A stretch of 6,699 bases of DNA from Thermoflexales bacterium (GTDB lineage: Bacteria; Chloroflexota; Anaerolineae; B4-G1): NCBI GenBank assembly GCA_007118795.1, contig SKQX01000026.1, positions 1 to 6,699 of the forward strand, read 5' to 3'. Numbering within the stretch: the first letter of the stretch is position 1; each line of letters opens with the position of its first letter. Shown here in pieces: positions 1 to 5,765 of this stretch. The notes under the pieces were generated by a model. That model ran no database searches and was not told where the DNA came from. It saw only the letters and a program-made list of their open reading frames with translations. The position numbers were made by a program, and so were the translations under genes.

Positions 1-81
1 ACCCACGAGGAGGCTCGACAGACCCTCGACGCATTGCAGCCCTTCCTGGAGAAACCCCTTGCGCCCCCTGTTGCAGGCTAG
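1..81 (+). CDS. 3' end of an unidentified CDS upstream of the TumE-like gene (partial)
   Basis: Frame 1 is open from the window edge to a TAG at 79-81, giving 26 C-terminal residues that begin THEEARQTLDALQPFLEKP and end APPVAG. The stretch is acidic and probably helical, then proline-rich. I do not recognise a family in so short a piece. It is proposed as a real gene end for two reasons. The next gene starts inside it at 59, an overlap of 23 bases. The GGAG serving that gene at 48-51 also lies within it, which is typical of translationally coupled small two-gene modules. TumE-family toxins usually sit beside a small antitoxin gene, so this could be the antitoxin end, but nothing in the residues proves that. 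An open frame of 26 codons could also occur by chance. Confidence 0.35.
   Translation, partial: THEEARQTLDALQPFLEKPLAPPVAG
48..51 (+). promoter_or_regulatory. Shine-Dalgarno site for the TTG-started TumE-like gene
   Basis: GGAG at 48-51 is followed by a 7-base spacer and TTG at 59-61. This spacing supports TTG 59 as the start rather than the second in-frame TTG at 71-73, which has no comparable purine-rich element at the right distance. The site lies inside the upstream frame, so translation of the two genes may be coupled. Confidence 0.45.
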
Positions 82-415
82 GATCGCCAGCATCTGGTCC
101 ATTCTTGCCGAGTACGTAGCGAAAATCACCGTCCCCAGAGTTGACTACCACTCCTTCAAGATCAGAGTAGCCCTCACCGATGGCAGCACGGTGCGTATCA
201 ACGAGCAGTATTACCGCGACACTCTGGAGCGTTATGCCTACTATTGGCTCGATGAGTACAATGACCTCATCGTTGGCTGGGATAACGCCCCGCATCACTT
301 GCACCTCCCTGGTTTTCCCCATCACAGGCATGTAGCATCGCAAGAGAACGTGGACGCGTCCGAGGAAACTACGCCCGAGGAAATCCTTGCTGCCATTCGA
401 GAGCATATCTGCTGA
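59..415 (+). CDS. TumE/DUF6516-family toxin-like small protein
   Basis: This is a complete 118-residue protein. After a short helical N-terminus, residues 28-48 form a strand-rich part with the pattern seen in the TumE (DUF6516) family, where a line such as DGSTVRINEQYY (41-52) is typical. It continues with an aromatic-rich segment RYAYYWLDEYNDLIVGWDNA (58-77). The family signature follows as two histidine-rich motifs: DNAPHH (75-80) and FPHHRHV (86-92). The tail ends in a predicted helix (TPEEILAAIREHI). Family members are annotated as the toxin of a type II toxin-antitoxin pair, usually with a small partner gene next door; the biochemical target is not evident from sequence. The start is TTG 59, chosen because of GGAG at 48-51; TTG 71 would shorten it by four residues. 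It overlaps the upstream frame by 23 bases. Its third codon positions look less GC-biased than those of yifB downstream, which fits a mobile accessory gene but is not proof. Family assignment is fairly sure, toxin activity is inferred. Confidence 0.72.
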   Translation: MRPLLQARIASIWSILAEYVAKITVPRVDYHSFKIRVALTDGSTVRINEQYYRDTLERYAYYWLDEYNDLIVGWDNAPHHLHLPGFPHHRHVASQENVDASEETTPEEILAAIREHIC

Positions 416-697
416 ACAAAGCACCTGTGCTGGCCGAAAAGTCCATCCGTCCCAGCGGTTGACGGCGGAGGGCGCAGAATCTTGCATTACACGGCACGTC
501 TAGTGGTGGATCAGCCAATGAGTCTGCACAGGCGTCTCTGGCCTCGCAGATTCAGAGTGGCTGTGGACTCTGTTTGACCACCTCAGGCATGCTCACCCGT
601 CCCGGTCCGCGGGGCGCCTTGAGCCGGGCTGCTAAAGGGGTGCCTGGAGAACTCCGCTCGAGGACGGGCCGACCGGGGCCCCACGGATTGCCGACAC

Positions 698-726
698 TTG
701 TCCGCTGCCCCGCTCTGTGATACACT
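698..726 (+). promoter_or_regulatory. Candidate sigma-70-type promoter for yifB
   Basis: A -35-like TTGTCC (698-703) and a -10-like TACACT (721-726) are separated by 17 bases. The -10 is preceded by TGA, an extended -10 element. Each hexamer matches the consensus at four of six positions. Transcription would begin near 733 and give a leader of roughly 35 bases before the ATG at 767. This is a pattern match by eye with no experimental support. Confidence 0.4.
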
Positions 727-755
727 GCGGACCATCTGCCCAATGCGACATCTCC

Positions 756-760
756 AGGAG
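756..760 (+). promoter_or_regulatory. Shine-Dalgarno site that fixes the yifB start
   Basis: AGGAG at 756-760 lies 6 bases before ATG 767. It decides the start against the longer reading from TTG 698, which would add 23 residues absent from the family and would begin inside the proposed promoter. Confidence 0.75.
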
Positions 761-766
761 CCGCCT

Positions 767-2293
767 ATGCTCGCCAAAGTGATCAGCTGCGCCCTCCACG
801 GACTCGACGGCCTTCTGGTGCACGTCGAGGTGGACACATCCCGCGGCATACCAGGCCTGACGGTCGTCGGCCTTCCGGACGCCGCCATCAAGGAGTCCCG
901 GGAACGGGTTCGTTCGGCGATCCGGAACTCGGGTTTGATGTTCCCCGGCAAACGCATCACGGTCAATCTGGCCCCGGCGGACGTGCGCAAGGAGGGCCCC
1001 GCGTACGACCTGCCCATCGCCGTAGGCGTCCTCATCGCCTCGGGGCAGGTGTGGCCCGACGCCGTCGAGGACACCCTGTTCATCGGGGAGCTGTCGCTGG
1101 ACGGATCGGTACGCCATGTGGACGGGGTCCTGCCTATCGCGTCGCTGGCCCGGGACGAGGGCATCTCCACCTGCGTGGTCCCCGCCGACGACGCGCGAGA
1201 GGCCTCACTGATCGCCGACCTGACGGTGGTCCCGGTCCAGAACGTAAGCCAGCTGGCGGCTCATCTGCAGGGGCTCCACGAGATCCCGCCCTACGATGCG
1301 GACAGCGACCCGATGGCCGCCCCTCCCCCACCCTACGCCACCGACTTCGCGGAGATCAAGGGACAAGAGCACGTGAAGCGGGCGCTGGAAGTCGCCGCGG
1401 CCGGGTCGCACAACGTGTTGATGAGCGGCCCCCCGGGGGCCGGGAAGACTCTCCTGGCCCGGTCGATGCCGTCCATCATGCCCGAGACGACCATTGACGA
1501 GGCGCTGGAGGTGACCAAGATCTACAGCATCCTGGGGATGCTCCCCCCGGAGACCCCGCTGCTGCGCCACCGCCCCTTCCGGGCGCCGCACCACACCATC
1601 AGCCACGCCGGGCTGGTCGGTGGCGGGAGCTGGCCTCAGCCCGGGGAGATCAGTCTAGCCCACCGGGGCGTCCTGTTCCTGGACGAGCTGCCCGAGTTCA
1701 ACCGCCGCACGCTGGAGGTGCTCCGGCAACCGATGGAGGACCACGAGGTGGTCATCTCCCGGGCCACGGGCACGCTCGCCTTCCCGGCGAACTTCACGCT
1801 GGTGGCCGCGATGAACCCCTGTCCCTGCGGGTTCTACGGTGACCCGGTCCGAGAGTGTACGTGCTCCTCGTCGCACGTGACGCGGTATCAGAAGAGGATC
1901 TCCGGCCCGCTTCTGGACCGCATCGACATTCACATCGAGGTGCCACGCGTCGATTACGACAAGCTCACGGACGACAGGCTGGGCGAGCCCTCCGAGGCGA
2001 TCCGGGGGCGCGTGGAGCGGGCCCGCGAGCGACAGCGCCAGCGGTTCGAGGGAACAGCGCTGACGTGCAACGCCGACATGGGGCCAGGGGAGGTGCGACG
2101 GCTATGCAAGCTCGATGACGCCGGCCGCAGCCTGGTGCGGGCAGCCATGGTCCAGCTGCATATGAGCGCTCGGGCGTTCCATCGCATCCTGAAGCTCTCA
2201 CGGACCATAGCGGATCTCGCCGGCAGCCAGGAGATCGAGACGGCACACCTGGCCGAGGCGATCCAGTACCGGCCGCGCCGGACGGTGTTGTAG
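767..2293 (+). CDS. yifB: YifB/ComM-family Mg-chelatase-like AAA+ ATPase
   Basis: This complete 508-residue protein has the usual length for the YifB family. The N-terminal third has the Lon/ChlI-like fold signatures LTVVGLPDAAIKES (about 31-44) and PADVRKEGPAYDLPIAVGVL (about 69-88), with no proteolytic role expected. The AAA+ core carries Walker A GPPGAGKT (221-228), with K227 and T228 binding nucleotide and Mg, and Walker B VLFLDE (302-307), with D306 and E307. It also has the family's cysteine cluster NPCPCG plus CTC (C352, C354, C364, C366), which looks able to bind a metal, and the LLDRIDIHIEVP segment (382-393) with conserved R385. The C-terminal Mg-chelatase domain shows SARAFHRILKLSRTIADL (467-484) and AEAIQYR (496-502). 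In naturally competent bacteria the orthologue ComM is a hexameric DNA helicase that promotes branch migration during integration of transforming DNA; in others the role is unclear. The protein is cytoplasmic. It appears to be transcribed alone, without the dprA or rnhB neighbours found in many genomes. It has no frameshift or missing motif. Confidence 0.95.
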   Translation: MLAKVISCALHGLDGLLVHVEVDTSRGIPGLTVVGLPDAAIKESRERVRSAIRNSGLMFPGKRITVNLAPADVRKEGPAYDLPIAVGVLIASGQVWPDAVEDTLFIGELSLDGSVRHVDGVLPIASLARDEGISTCVVPADDAREASLIADLTVVPVQNVSQLAAHLQGLHEIPPYDADSDPMAAPPPPYATDFAEIKGQEHVKRALEVAAAGSHNVLMSGPPGAGKTLLARSMPSIMPETTIDEALEVTKIYSILGMLPPETPLLRHRPFRAPHHTISHAGLVGGGSWPQPGEISLAHRGVLFLDELPEFNRRTLEVLRQPMEDHEVVISRATGTLAFPANFTLVAAMNPCPCGFYGDPVRECTCSSSHVTRYQKRISGPLLDRIDIHIEVPRVDYDKLTDDRLGEPSEAIRGRVERARERQRQRFEGTALTCNADMGPGEVRRLCKLDDAGRSLVRAAMVQLHMSARAFHRILKLSRTIADLAGSQEIETAHLAEAIQYRPRRTVL

Positions 2294-2303
2294 CGCCTGC
2301 GGC

Positions 2304-2331
2304 CTGCCGCGGCATCGGTGGGACGCGGCAG
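2304..2331 (+). terminator. Stem-loop just after yifB, possible terminator
   Basis: CTGCCGCG (2304-2311) pairs perfectly with CGCGGCAG (2324-2331) across a 12-base loop, starting 10 bases after the yifB stop codon. A stable 8-pair GC-rich stem in this position suggests transcription termination or 3'-end protection. No T run follows, so it is not a classical intrinsic terminator. In such GC-rich sequence some inverted repeats arise by chance. Confidence 0.35.
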
Positions 2332-2642
2332 ACGACATCGGGCGGAGCGATCCGCTCGACCAAGCGGACGGCCATAGGGTCCCGCACGCCTGGAAGGCAG
2401 TCCAAGCCACCCAAACCTGACCGTGCTTCCAGCGTCGGGTTGTCCGTCCCCGGCAGGAGCTTCCAGGGATCGCCTCCACCCGTTCCTCGGCCACGGCACA
2501 CATCACCGAGGGCAGCGCAGTAACCCGGTGGATCCGTGTCCCGGTGGTGCCCCTGCTTGGACCCGTTGAGCGTGAGGCTCATCCCAGCCACTCCAGGCCC
2601 CCTGTGCGCCGCGCTAACTCTAGATCCCGTGGCGAGAGGAGC

Positions 2643-2661
2643 GATCAATGATCCTCGATCA
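2643..2661 (+). repeat. Linked GATCA/TGATC dyads
   Basis: GATCA-A-TGATC (2643-2653) is a perfect dyad around one base. It shares its right arm with a second dyad, TGATC-CTC-GATCA (2649-2661), giving three GATC sites in 19 bases. The first dyad covers the ATG of the doubtful ORF at 2648. It could be an operator-like or hairpin element, or chance; no function is claimed. Confidence 0.3.
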
Positions 2662-2881
2662 ACAGCAAGAACCGCCTCCAAAGCCTCCCTTCTCGGGCCC
2701 TCTTCCCGCCTCGATCGGCGCCAGTCGTTCAGTGCAAAGAAGGACTTGCGGCCGGAGAGGGGAGCTGCCCTATGGTCAGTCCAGTCTTACGGGAACCGAT
2801 AGAGCGCCGGCCGAGAAGTGCAACCTGTACAGCTTCTGTGGCTGGCAGCCCGGTCCAGGTCTCAGCCTAGCGCTGTGCTGA
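2648..2881 (+). CDS. Doubtful 77-codon ORF with a strong ribosome binding site
   Basis: ATG 2648 is preceded by AGGAG at 2637-2641 with a 6-base spacer, as good as the site of yifB. The predicted product starts MILDQQQEPPPKPPFSG, a proline-rich beginning, then turns into a basic and glycine-rich stretch with cysteines at 34, 58, 64 and 77. There is no hydrophobic segment long enough for a membrane helix and no known domain. The stop lies 20 bases inside the 3' end of the opposing ureohydrolase gene. Composition after residue 25 looks like non-coding translation, so it may be a decayed gene whose start alone survives, or a chance match. I do not recognise it. Confidence 0.17.
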   Translation: MILDQQQEPPPKPPFSGPLPASIGASRSVQRRTCGRRGELPYGQSSLTGTDRAPAEKCNLYSFCGWQPGPGLSLALC

Positions 2882-3890
2882 CGCCGCCTCCCGAGCGTGA
2901 CTGGAGACCAACTGCCAACCCGGCCAGGGCGTAGATGACCAACCACACGACCAGATGAACGGACGCCTCATTGACGTCGGAAAGTGGGTAGACTTCCACG
3001 ATATCCAAGCCAAGTATCGGGCCTTGGGCAAGGTTGAAGAGGGTCTGAAGCATCTCGCCTGAAGACAAGCCACCGAAGTCCAACGGGCCACCGGGGTTAT
3101 ACGCGTGGTCAATGATGTCGCTGCACACCGTCACGTAATATCCGTCCGTATCGGTGACCACTAACCTCCGGGCTTCAGAGACTACGGAGTCCAGGCCTTC
3201 CCTTCTGATGTCCGCCATGGTGAAGACGGTCATGCCTTTCTCGCGCGCGCACTGCATCTGGCTGGCGGAGTTCCGCGGGCCACGGATGCCAAGATGTACG
3301 ATCTTGCTGGGATCCACCTCGGGGAGTTCGGCGATCCGCCGGAAGGGACAGCAACGAGCGAGCCGGTCTCCACCGTACTCATCGGAGTTGTCGAAATGAG
3401 CATCGAAGTGCAGTATTCCGACTCTGTTTGGTCGGTGCTGGGTCAGACTCGTGAGAAGGGGATAGGTCACCGAATGGTCGCCACCCAGAAAAACGGGCAC
3501 TACATCAGCAGTAAACAGTTGATGGGCCGCCGTCCTGAATGACTGGAATGTCCTCTGAACATCAGTGGGATGCACGGGCAGATCGCCAGTATCCCCAAGC
3601 ACAAGCTCGGACATGACGTCAACAGCGTATTCGGGAATATAGCCCGTTCCGTAGCGCATAGACGCCAAGCGACACGCTTTTGGGGTCTGTTCGCAACCGG
3701 AAGGGGATCCCCAAGTATTGCTGCCCTCCCACGGGACACCCACCACAACAGCGTCCAGGCCAGTGATGCGTGCGAAGTCTCGCACAGGGCGAGCGCCCAG
3801 GAAGGTCGGTACTGTCCCCGAAACCTGCGGTCCATCGTAGGAAGAAGAAGGGGTCATGGACTCCCTCGTTGATTGTCGCATTGATGCCAT
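2862..3890 (-). CDS. Ureohydrolase (agmatinase/arginase family) with atypical active-site residues
   Basis: This complete 342-residue protein has the usual length for agmatinase-like enzymes, which hydrolyse guanidino compounds to urea and an amine with a two-metal (Mn or Ni) centre. The fold shows in DAVVVGVPWEGSNT (46-59), GGDHS (136-140), FDAHFDNSDEYGGD (162-175), HLGIRGPR (199-206), GGLSSGEML (273-281) and LDIVEV (295-300). Metal ligands H139, D163, H165 and D167 are present, and E279 matches the glutamate that binds the guanidinium group. In the last metal motif, normally DxD before the PG, the sequence reads CSDIID (256-261): the first aspartate position is C256 and only D258 remains. 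The conserved histidine of the usual HGxPFRR-like motif is replaced by R179 in RCCPFRR (179-185). The substrate cannot be read off; agmatine, guanidinobutyrate or another guanidine are possible, and it may be an altered or inactive enzyme. ATG 3890 is chosen for its GGAGG 8 bases upstream; ATG 3857 is an alternative. Third codon positions look less GC-biased than in yifB or glcD. Confidence 0.85.
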   Translation of the reverse strand: MASMRQSTRESMTPSSSYDGPQVSGTVPTFLGARPVRDFARITGLDAVVVGVPWEGSNTWGSPSGCEQTPKACRLASMRYGTGYIPEYAVDVMSELVLGDTGDLPVHPTDVQRTFQSFRTAAHQLFTADVVPVFLGGDHSVTYPLLTSLTQHRPNRVGILHFDAHFDNSDEYGGDRLARCCPFRRIAELPEVDPSKIVHLGIRGPRNSASQMQCAREKGMTVFTMADIRREGLDSVVSEARRLVVTDTDGYYVTVCSDIIDHAYNPGGPLDFGGLSSGEMLQTLFNLAQGPILGLDIVEVYPLSDVNEASVHLVVWLVIYALAGLAVGLQSRSGGGVSTALG

Positions 3891-3898
3891 GGGTCGTT

Positions 3899-3903
3899 CC
3901 TCC
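3899..3903 (-). promoter_or_regulatory. Shine-Dalgarno site of the ureohydrolase gene
   Basis: On the minus strand GGAGG (complement of 3899-3903) precedes ATG 3890-3888 by 8 bases. It supports this start over the in-frame ATG at 4040, whose extra 50 residues do not resemble the family. It also shows that translation initiates independently of glcD. Confidence 0.65.
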
Positions 3904-4095
3904 GTCACTCTTTTCAGACGATATGCACAGGCCCTCAGCGACGTACCGGTAAGCGGTTGATTGCTATCCGCCTGTGCTCTGATCTGGCACAGACTCGGCT
4001 TCGGCCAGCAGCCGCAGCTTTCCCAGGGACGAGTCAACATCTGGGTGAGGTCGCCCTCAGGCTGCCCTCCCCCCTGTCAGCTTCACGCCCAGGGT

Positions 4096-4118
4096 CTCCG
4101 GCCGGAGCGCCCTTGCGC
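4096..4118. repeat. 12-base perfect palindrome followed by a small hairpin
   Basis: CTCCGGCCGGAG (4096-4107) is a perfect palindrome. It runs directly into GCGC-CCTT-GCGC (4107-4118), a four-pair hairpin with a four-base loop. It may be a regulatory site or an RNA structure between the two minus-strand genes; GC-rich sequence makes chance palindromes fairly common. Confidence 0.3.
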
Positions 4119-4126
4119 GGCCCTAC

Positions 4127-4162
4127 GGATCACGACCTCGCATAGGTCCGCGTCGTGGATCC
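4127..4162. repeat. Imperfect inverted repeat with 10-base arms
   Basis: GGATCACGAC (4127-4136) is complementary to GTCGTGGATCC (4152-4162) with one bulged base, across a 15-base loop. It lies about 120 bases downstream of the glcD stop codon as read on the minus strand. A transcript of the operon could fold here, which would suit a rho-dependent or processing site, or it could be an operator for the ureohydrolase gene. No T run is attached. Confidence 0.35.
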
Positions 4163-4280
4163 TAACGTGGGTGGAGGGGGGAACCGGTGGACAAGGCCGA
4201 CAATGAGGCCCCCAGAGATGAGAAGATCCGTCCATCGGCCGGGGCGTCCCGCGCTGGGTTGCTCCCGCCGCGCTCCCTCC

Positions 4281-5765
4281 CTAGGCCCCGAGTTCTGCGT
4301 CCGACAGCGTCCTATCCGCCGCGCCCCTGGACCCTTCATCGCGTGCAGTCGGAAAGATCTTGCCGGGGTTCAACACGCAATTTGGATCAAAGACCGCCTT
4401 GATGCCTCGTTGGATATCGATGAGCTTCTCGTCCATCACCAGGGGTAGGAAATCGCGTCTTTTGATACCCACGCCGTGTTCTCCGCTGAGCGTGCCGCCC
4501 AGGTGTTTGACGACGTCATACAGCTCCAGAAGCACGGCGTGCTCCAGCTCCTCCCACCCCTCCATCGGCGTTTCCGGACTCTTGACGATGGTCACGTGGA
4601 GGTTCCCGTCCCCCGCGTGGCCGTAGCAGGGGATGGTCACAGAATACCTGTCTGAGATCCGCTCCAACTCTGGTATCAGATCGGGGATGCGGGCGAAGGG
4701 CACCACCACATCCTCAAGGCTCTGCACGGGGCTATGGACTTTGAAGGCTTCGGCGATGTTGCGCCGCACTGCCCACACGCGCTCGCGGGTGGTATGATTG
4801 TCCGCCACGTAGACCTCTATGGCGCCCTGCTCGAGACACATCTCGCCGATGGCCTCGTAATCCTCCTCAACCTGGGATGCCCGGTGCCCATCGACCTCGA
4901 TCAACAACATGGCCCCGGCCTCCTCGTAAGGAAGCTCCTCCCGCAGGTACCGACAGGTCGTCTGTACCGACAACTTGTCCATAAACTCGATGGCGGTCGG
5001 GATGATGCGCCCATTGGTCATGATCTCGGGCACCATCGCGATGGCCGATGGGACATCCTCAAAGAGGACCAGCAGATCGGCGGCGGCCTTAGGCAACGGC
5101 AGCAGCTTAAGGGTGATCTTGGTGAAGATACCGAGGGTGCCTTCAGACCCCACCATGAGCTTCACCAGATCATAGCCAGTCACATCTTTGATGCGCTTCC
5201 CCCCCATCTGGACGATCTCACCCGTCGGCAGCACCACCTCCAGTCCCAGCACGTACCGCCCTGTGACCCCGTACTTGATCGCCTTGCCACCCCCGGCGTT
5301 CTCGGCGACGTTCCCGCTAATGTAACACGTCTCGACACTCATCGGGTACCCAGCGTAGAAGAGCCCATCCTCCTCGATGGCCTCATTGATGGTGTTGGTC
5401 ACAACTCCGGGCTCAACCACCGCAACCAGATTCTCCCGGTCGATCTCCAGAATGCGGTTCATTCGTTCAAGAGAGAGCACGATACCACCGTAGATCGGCG
5501 TTGCCCCCCCGGAGAGCCCGGACCCCGCCCCTCGGGGAGTGACCGGGATGAGGTGCTGGTTGGCCAACCGCATGATGGCGGAGATTTCCTCGGCACTGGC
5601 GGGCTTGACGACAGCCTCGGGCTGGCGGGCGAAGCGCTGGTCCGTAACCTCGTCGTGGGCGTAGCCCTCGAGTTTCTCGCTGTCCCCGTAGATCACGTGC
5701 CGTTCCCCGACGATGTCGCGGAGCTCCCGAATCACCTGCTCCGTGACTTCCTCATACCGTCTCAT
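4281..5765 (-). CDS. glcD: GlcD/LctD-type FAD-linked 2-hydroxyacid dehydrogenase
   Basis: This complete 494-residue flavoprotein belongs to the glycolate oxidase GlcD / D-lactate dehydrogenase family. Its PCMH-type FAD-binding domain spans about 48-226. Pyrophosphate and isoalloxazine contacts are visible as TPRGAGSGLSGGATP (76-90), SGNVAENAGGGKAIKYG (150-166) and GSEGTLGIFTKITLKLLPLP (206-225). The C-terminal catalytic/substrate domain (about 228-470) has EDVVVPFARIP (351-361), GHAGDGNLH (382-390) and GTLSGEHGVGIKRR (424-437), whose histidines are the expected active-site or metal-binding residues, then the family ending DPNCVLNPGKIF (460-471). An extra polar tail of about 23 residues follows. 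The start overlaps the etfA stop as ATGA (5762-5765), with GGAGG 10 bases upstream inside etfA, so the two are co-translated. It should oxidise a 2-hydroxyacid such as D-lactate or glycolate and pass electrons to the ETF encoded beside it. The exact substrate is not readable from the sequence, and no GlcE/GlcF partner is seen in the window. No motif is damaged. Confidence 0.93.
   Translation of the reverse strand: MRRYEEVTEQVIRELRDIVGERHVIYGDSEKLEGYAHDEVTDQRFARQPEAVVKPASAEEISAIMRLANQHLIPVTPRGAGSGLSGGATPIYGGIVLSLERMNRILEIDRENLVAVVEPGVVTNTINEAIEEDGLFYAGYPMSVETCYISGNVAENAGGGKAIKYGVTGRYVLGLEVVLPTGEIVQMGGKRIKDVTGYDLVKLMVGSEGTLGIFTKITLKLLPLPKAAADLLVLFEDVPSAIAMVPEIMTNGRIIPTAIEFMDKLSVQTTCRYLREELPYEEAGAMLLIEVDGHRASQVEEDYEAIGEMCLEQGAIEVYVADNHTTRERVWAVRRNIAEAFKVHSPVQSLEDVVVPFARIPDLIPELERISDRYSVTIPCYGHAGDGNLHVTIVKSPETPMEGWEELEHAVLLELYDVVKHLGGTLSGEHGVGIKRRDFLPLVMDEKLIDIQRGIKAVFDPNCVLNPGKIFPTARDEGSRGAADRTLSDAELGA
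5762..5765 (-). other. ATGA stop-start overlap coupling etfA and glcD
   Basis: On the minus strand the bases ATGA hold both the glcD start (ATG, 5765-5763) and the etfA stop (TGA, 5764-5762). Such four-base overlaps are typical of genes translated in fixed ratio, which fits subunits of one enzyme complex. Confidence 0.85.

Larger units (their letters stand above)
416..766. other. Intergenic region between the TumE-like gene and yifB
   Basis: This gap of about 350 bases holds no convincing gene. A 19-codon frame beginning with ATG at 514 has no support. Just after the TumE stop, AGCACCTGTGCT (419-430) could form only a very short hairpin without a T run. The second half becomes very GC-rich, and the last 70 bases contain the proposed yifB promoter and ribosome binding site. 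No tRNA-like T-loop or repeat array was seen. Confidence 0.5.
2294..2861. other. Convergent intergenic region between yifB and the ureohydrolase gene
   Basis: The region lies between two converging genes. Besides the stem-loop at its left end, it has short hyphenated dyads, including TGAGC-GTGAG-GCTCA around 2567-2581 and a run of linked GATC dyads at 2643-2661. Open frames here on either strand are short or run antisense into yifB, and none shows a recognisable domain. The one with any translational signal, ATG 2648, is listed separately. Nothing resembles a tRNA, an insertion-sequence end or a tandem repeat. Confidence 0.5.
3891..4280. other. Intergenic region between glcD and the ureohydrolase gene
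   Basis: These 390 bases separate two genes on the same strand. No reading frame here resembles a protein. The part next to glcD is GC-rich; the last 150 bases before the ureohydrolase are more mixed and should hold its promoter, but I could not find a convincing -35/-10 pair. Two inverted-repeat elements near the middle are listed separately. No T-rich terminator follows glcD. Confidence 0.5.

Noticed and set aside
698..766. TTG 698 as an upstream start for yifB
   Set aside because: The 23 extra residues are not family-like. TTG 698 coincides with the proposed -35 element, and ATG 767 has AGGAG at ideal spacing and gives the typical N-terminus.
583..1170. Minus-strand open frame of 195 codons opposite the start of yifB
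   Set aside because: It is antisense to the conserved N-terminal domain of yifB and its promoter, with low-complexity Arg/Ser/Pro content and no ribosome binding site or domain.
1965..2681. Overlapping minus-strand open frames across the yifB 3' end and the intergenic region
   Set aside because: Several frames are open at once, as expected in GC-rich DNA. None has a domain or ribosome binding site, and most of their length is antisense to the conserved C-terminal domain of yifB.
2536..2802. Plus-strand ORF of 88 codons starting at 2536
   Set aside because: The product has no recognisable domain and the start has no convincing ribosome binding site; the alternative frame at 2648 has better initiation signals and even that is doubtful.
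3570..3872. Plus-strand ORFs opposite the ureohydrolase gene
   Set aside because: They are antisense to a gene with clear family motifs and show basic, low-information translations typical of shadow frames.
3891..4040. N-terminal extension of the ureohydrolase to ATG 4040
   Set aside because: The 50 added residues have no similarity to the family and ATG 3890 has a strong GGAGG site directly upstream.
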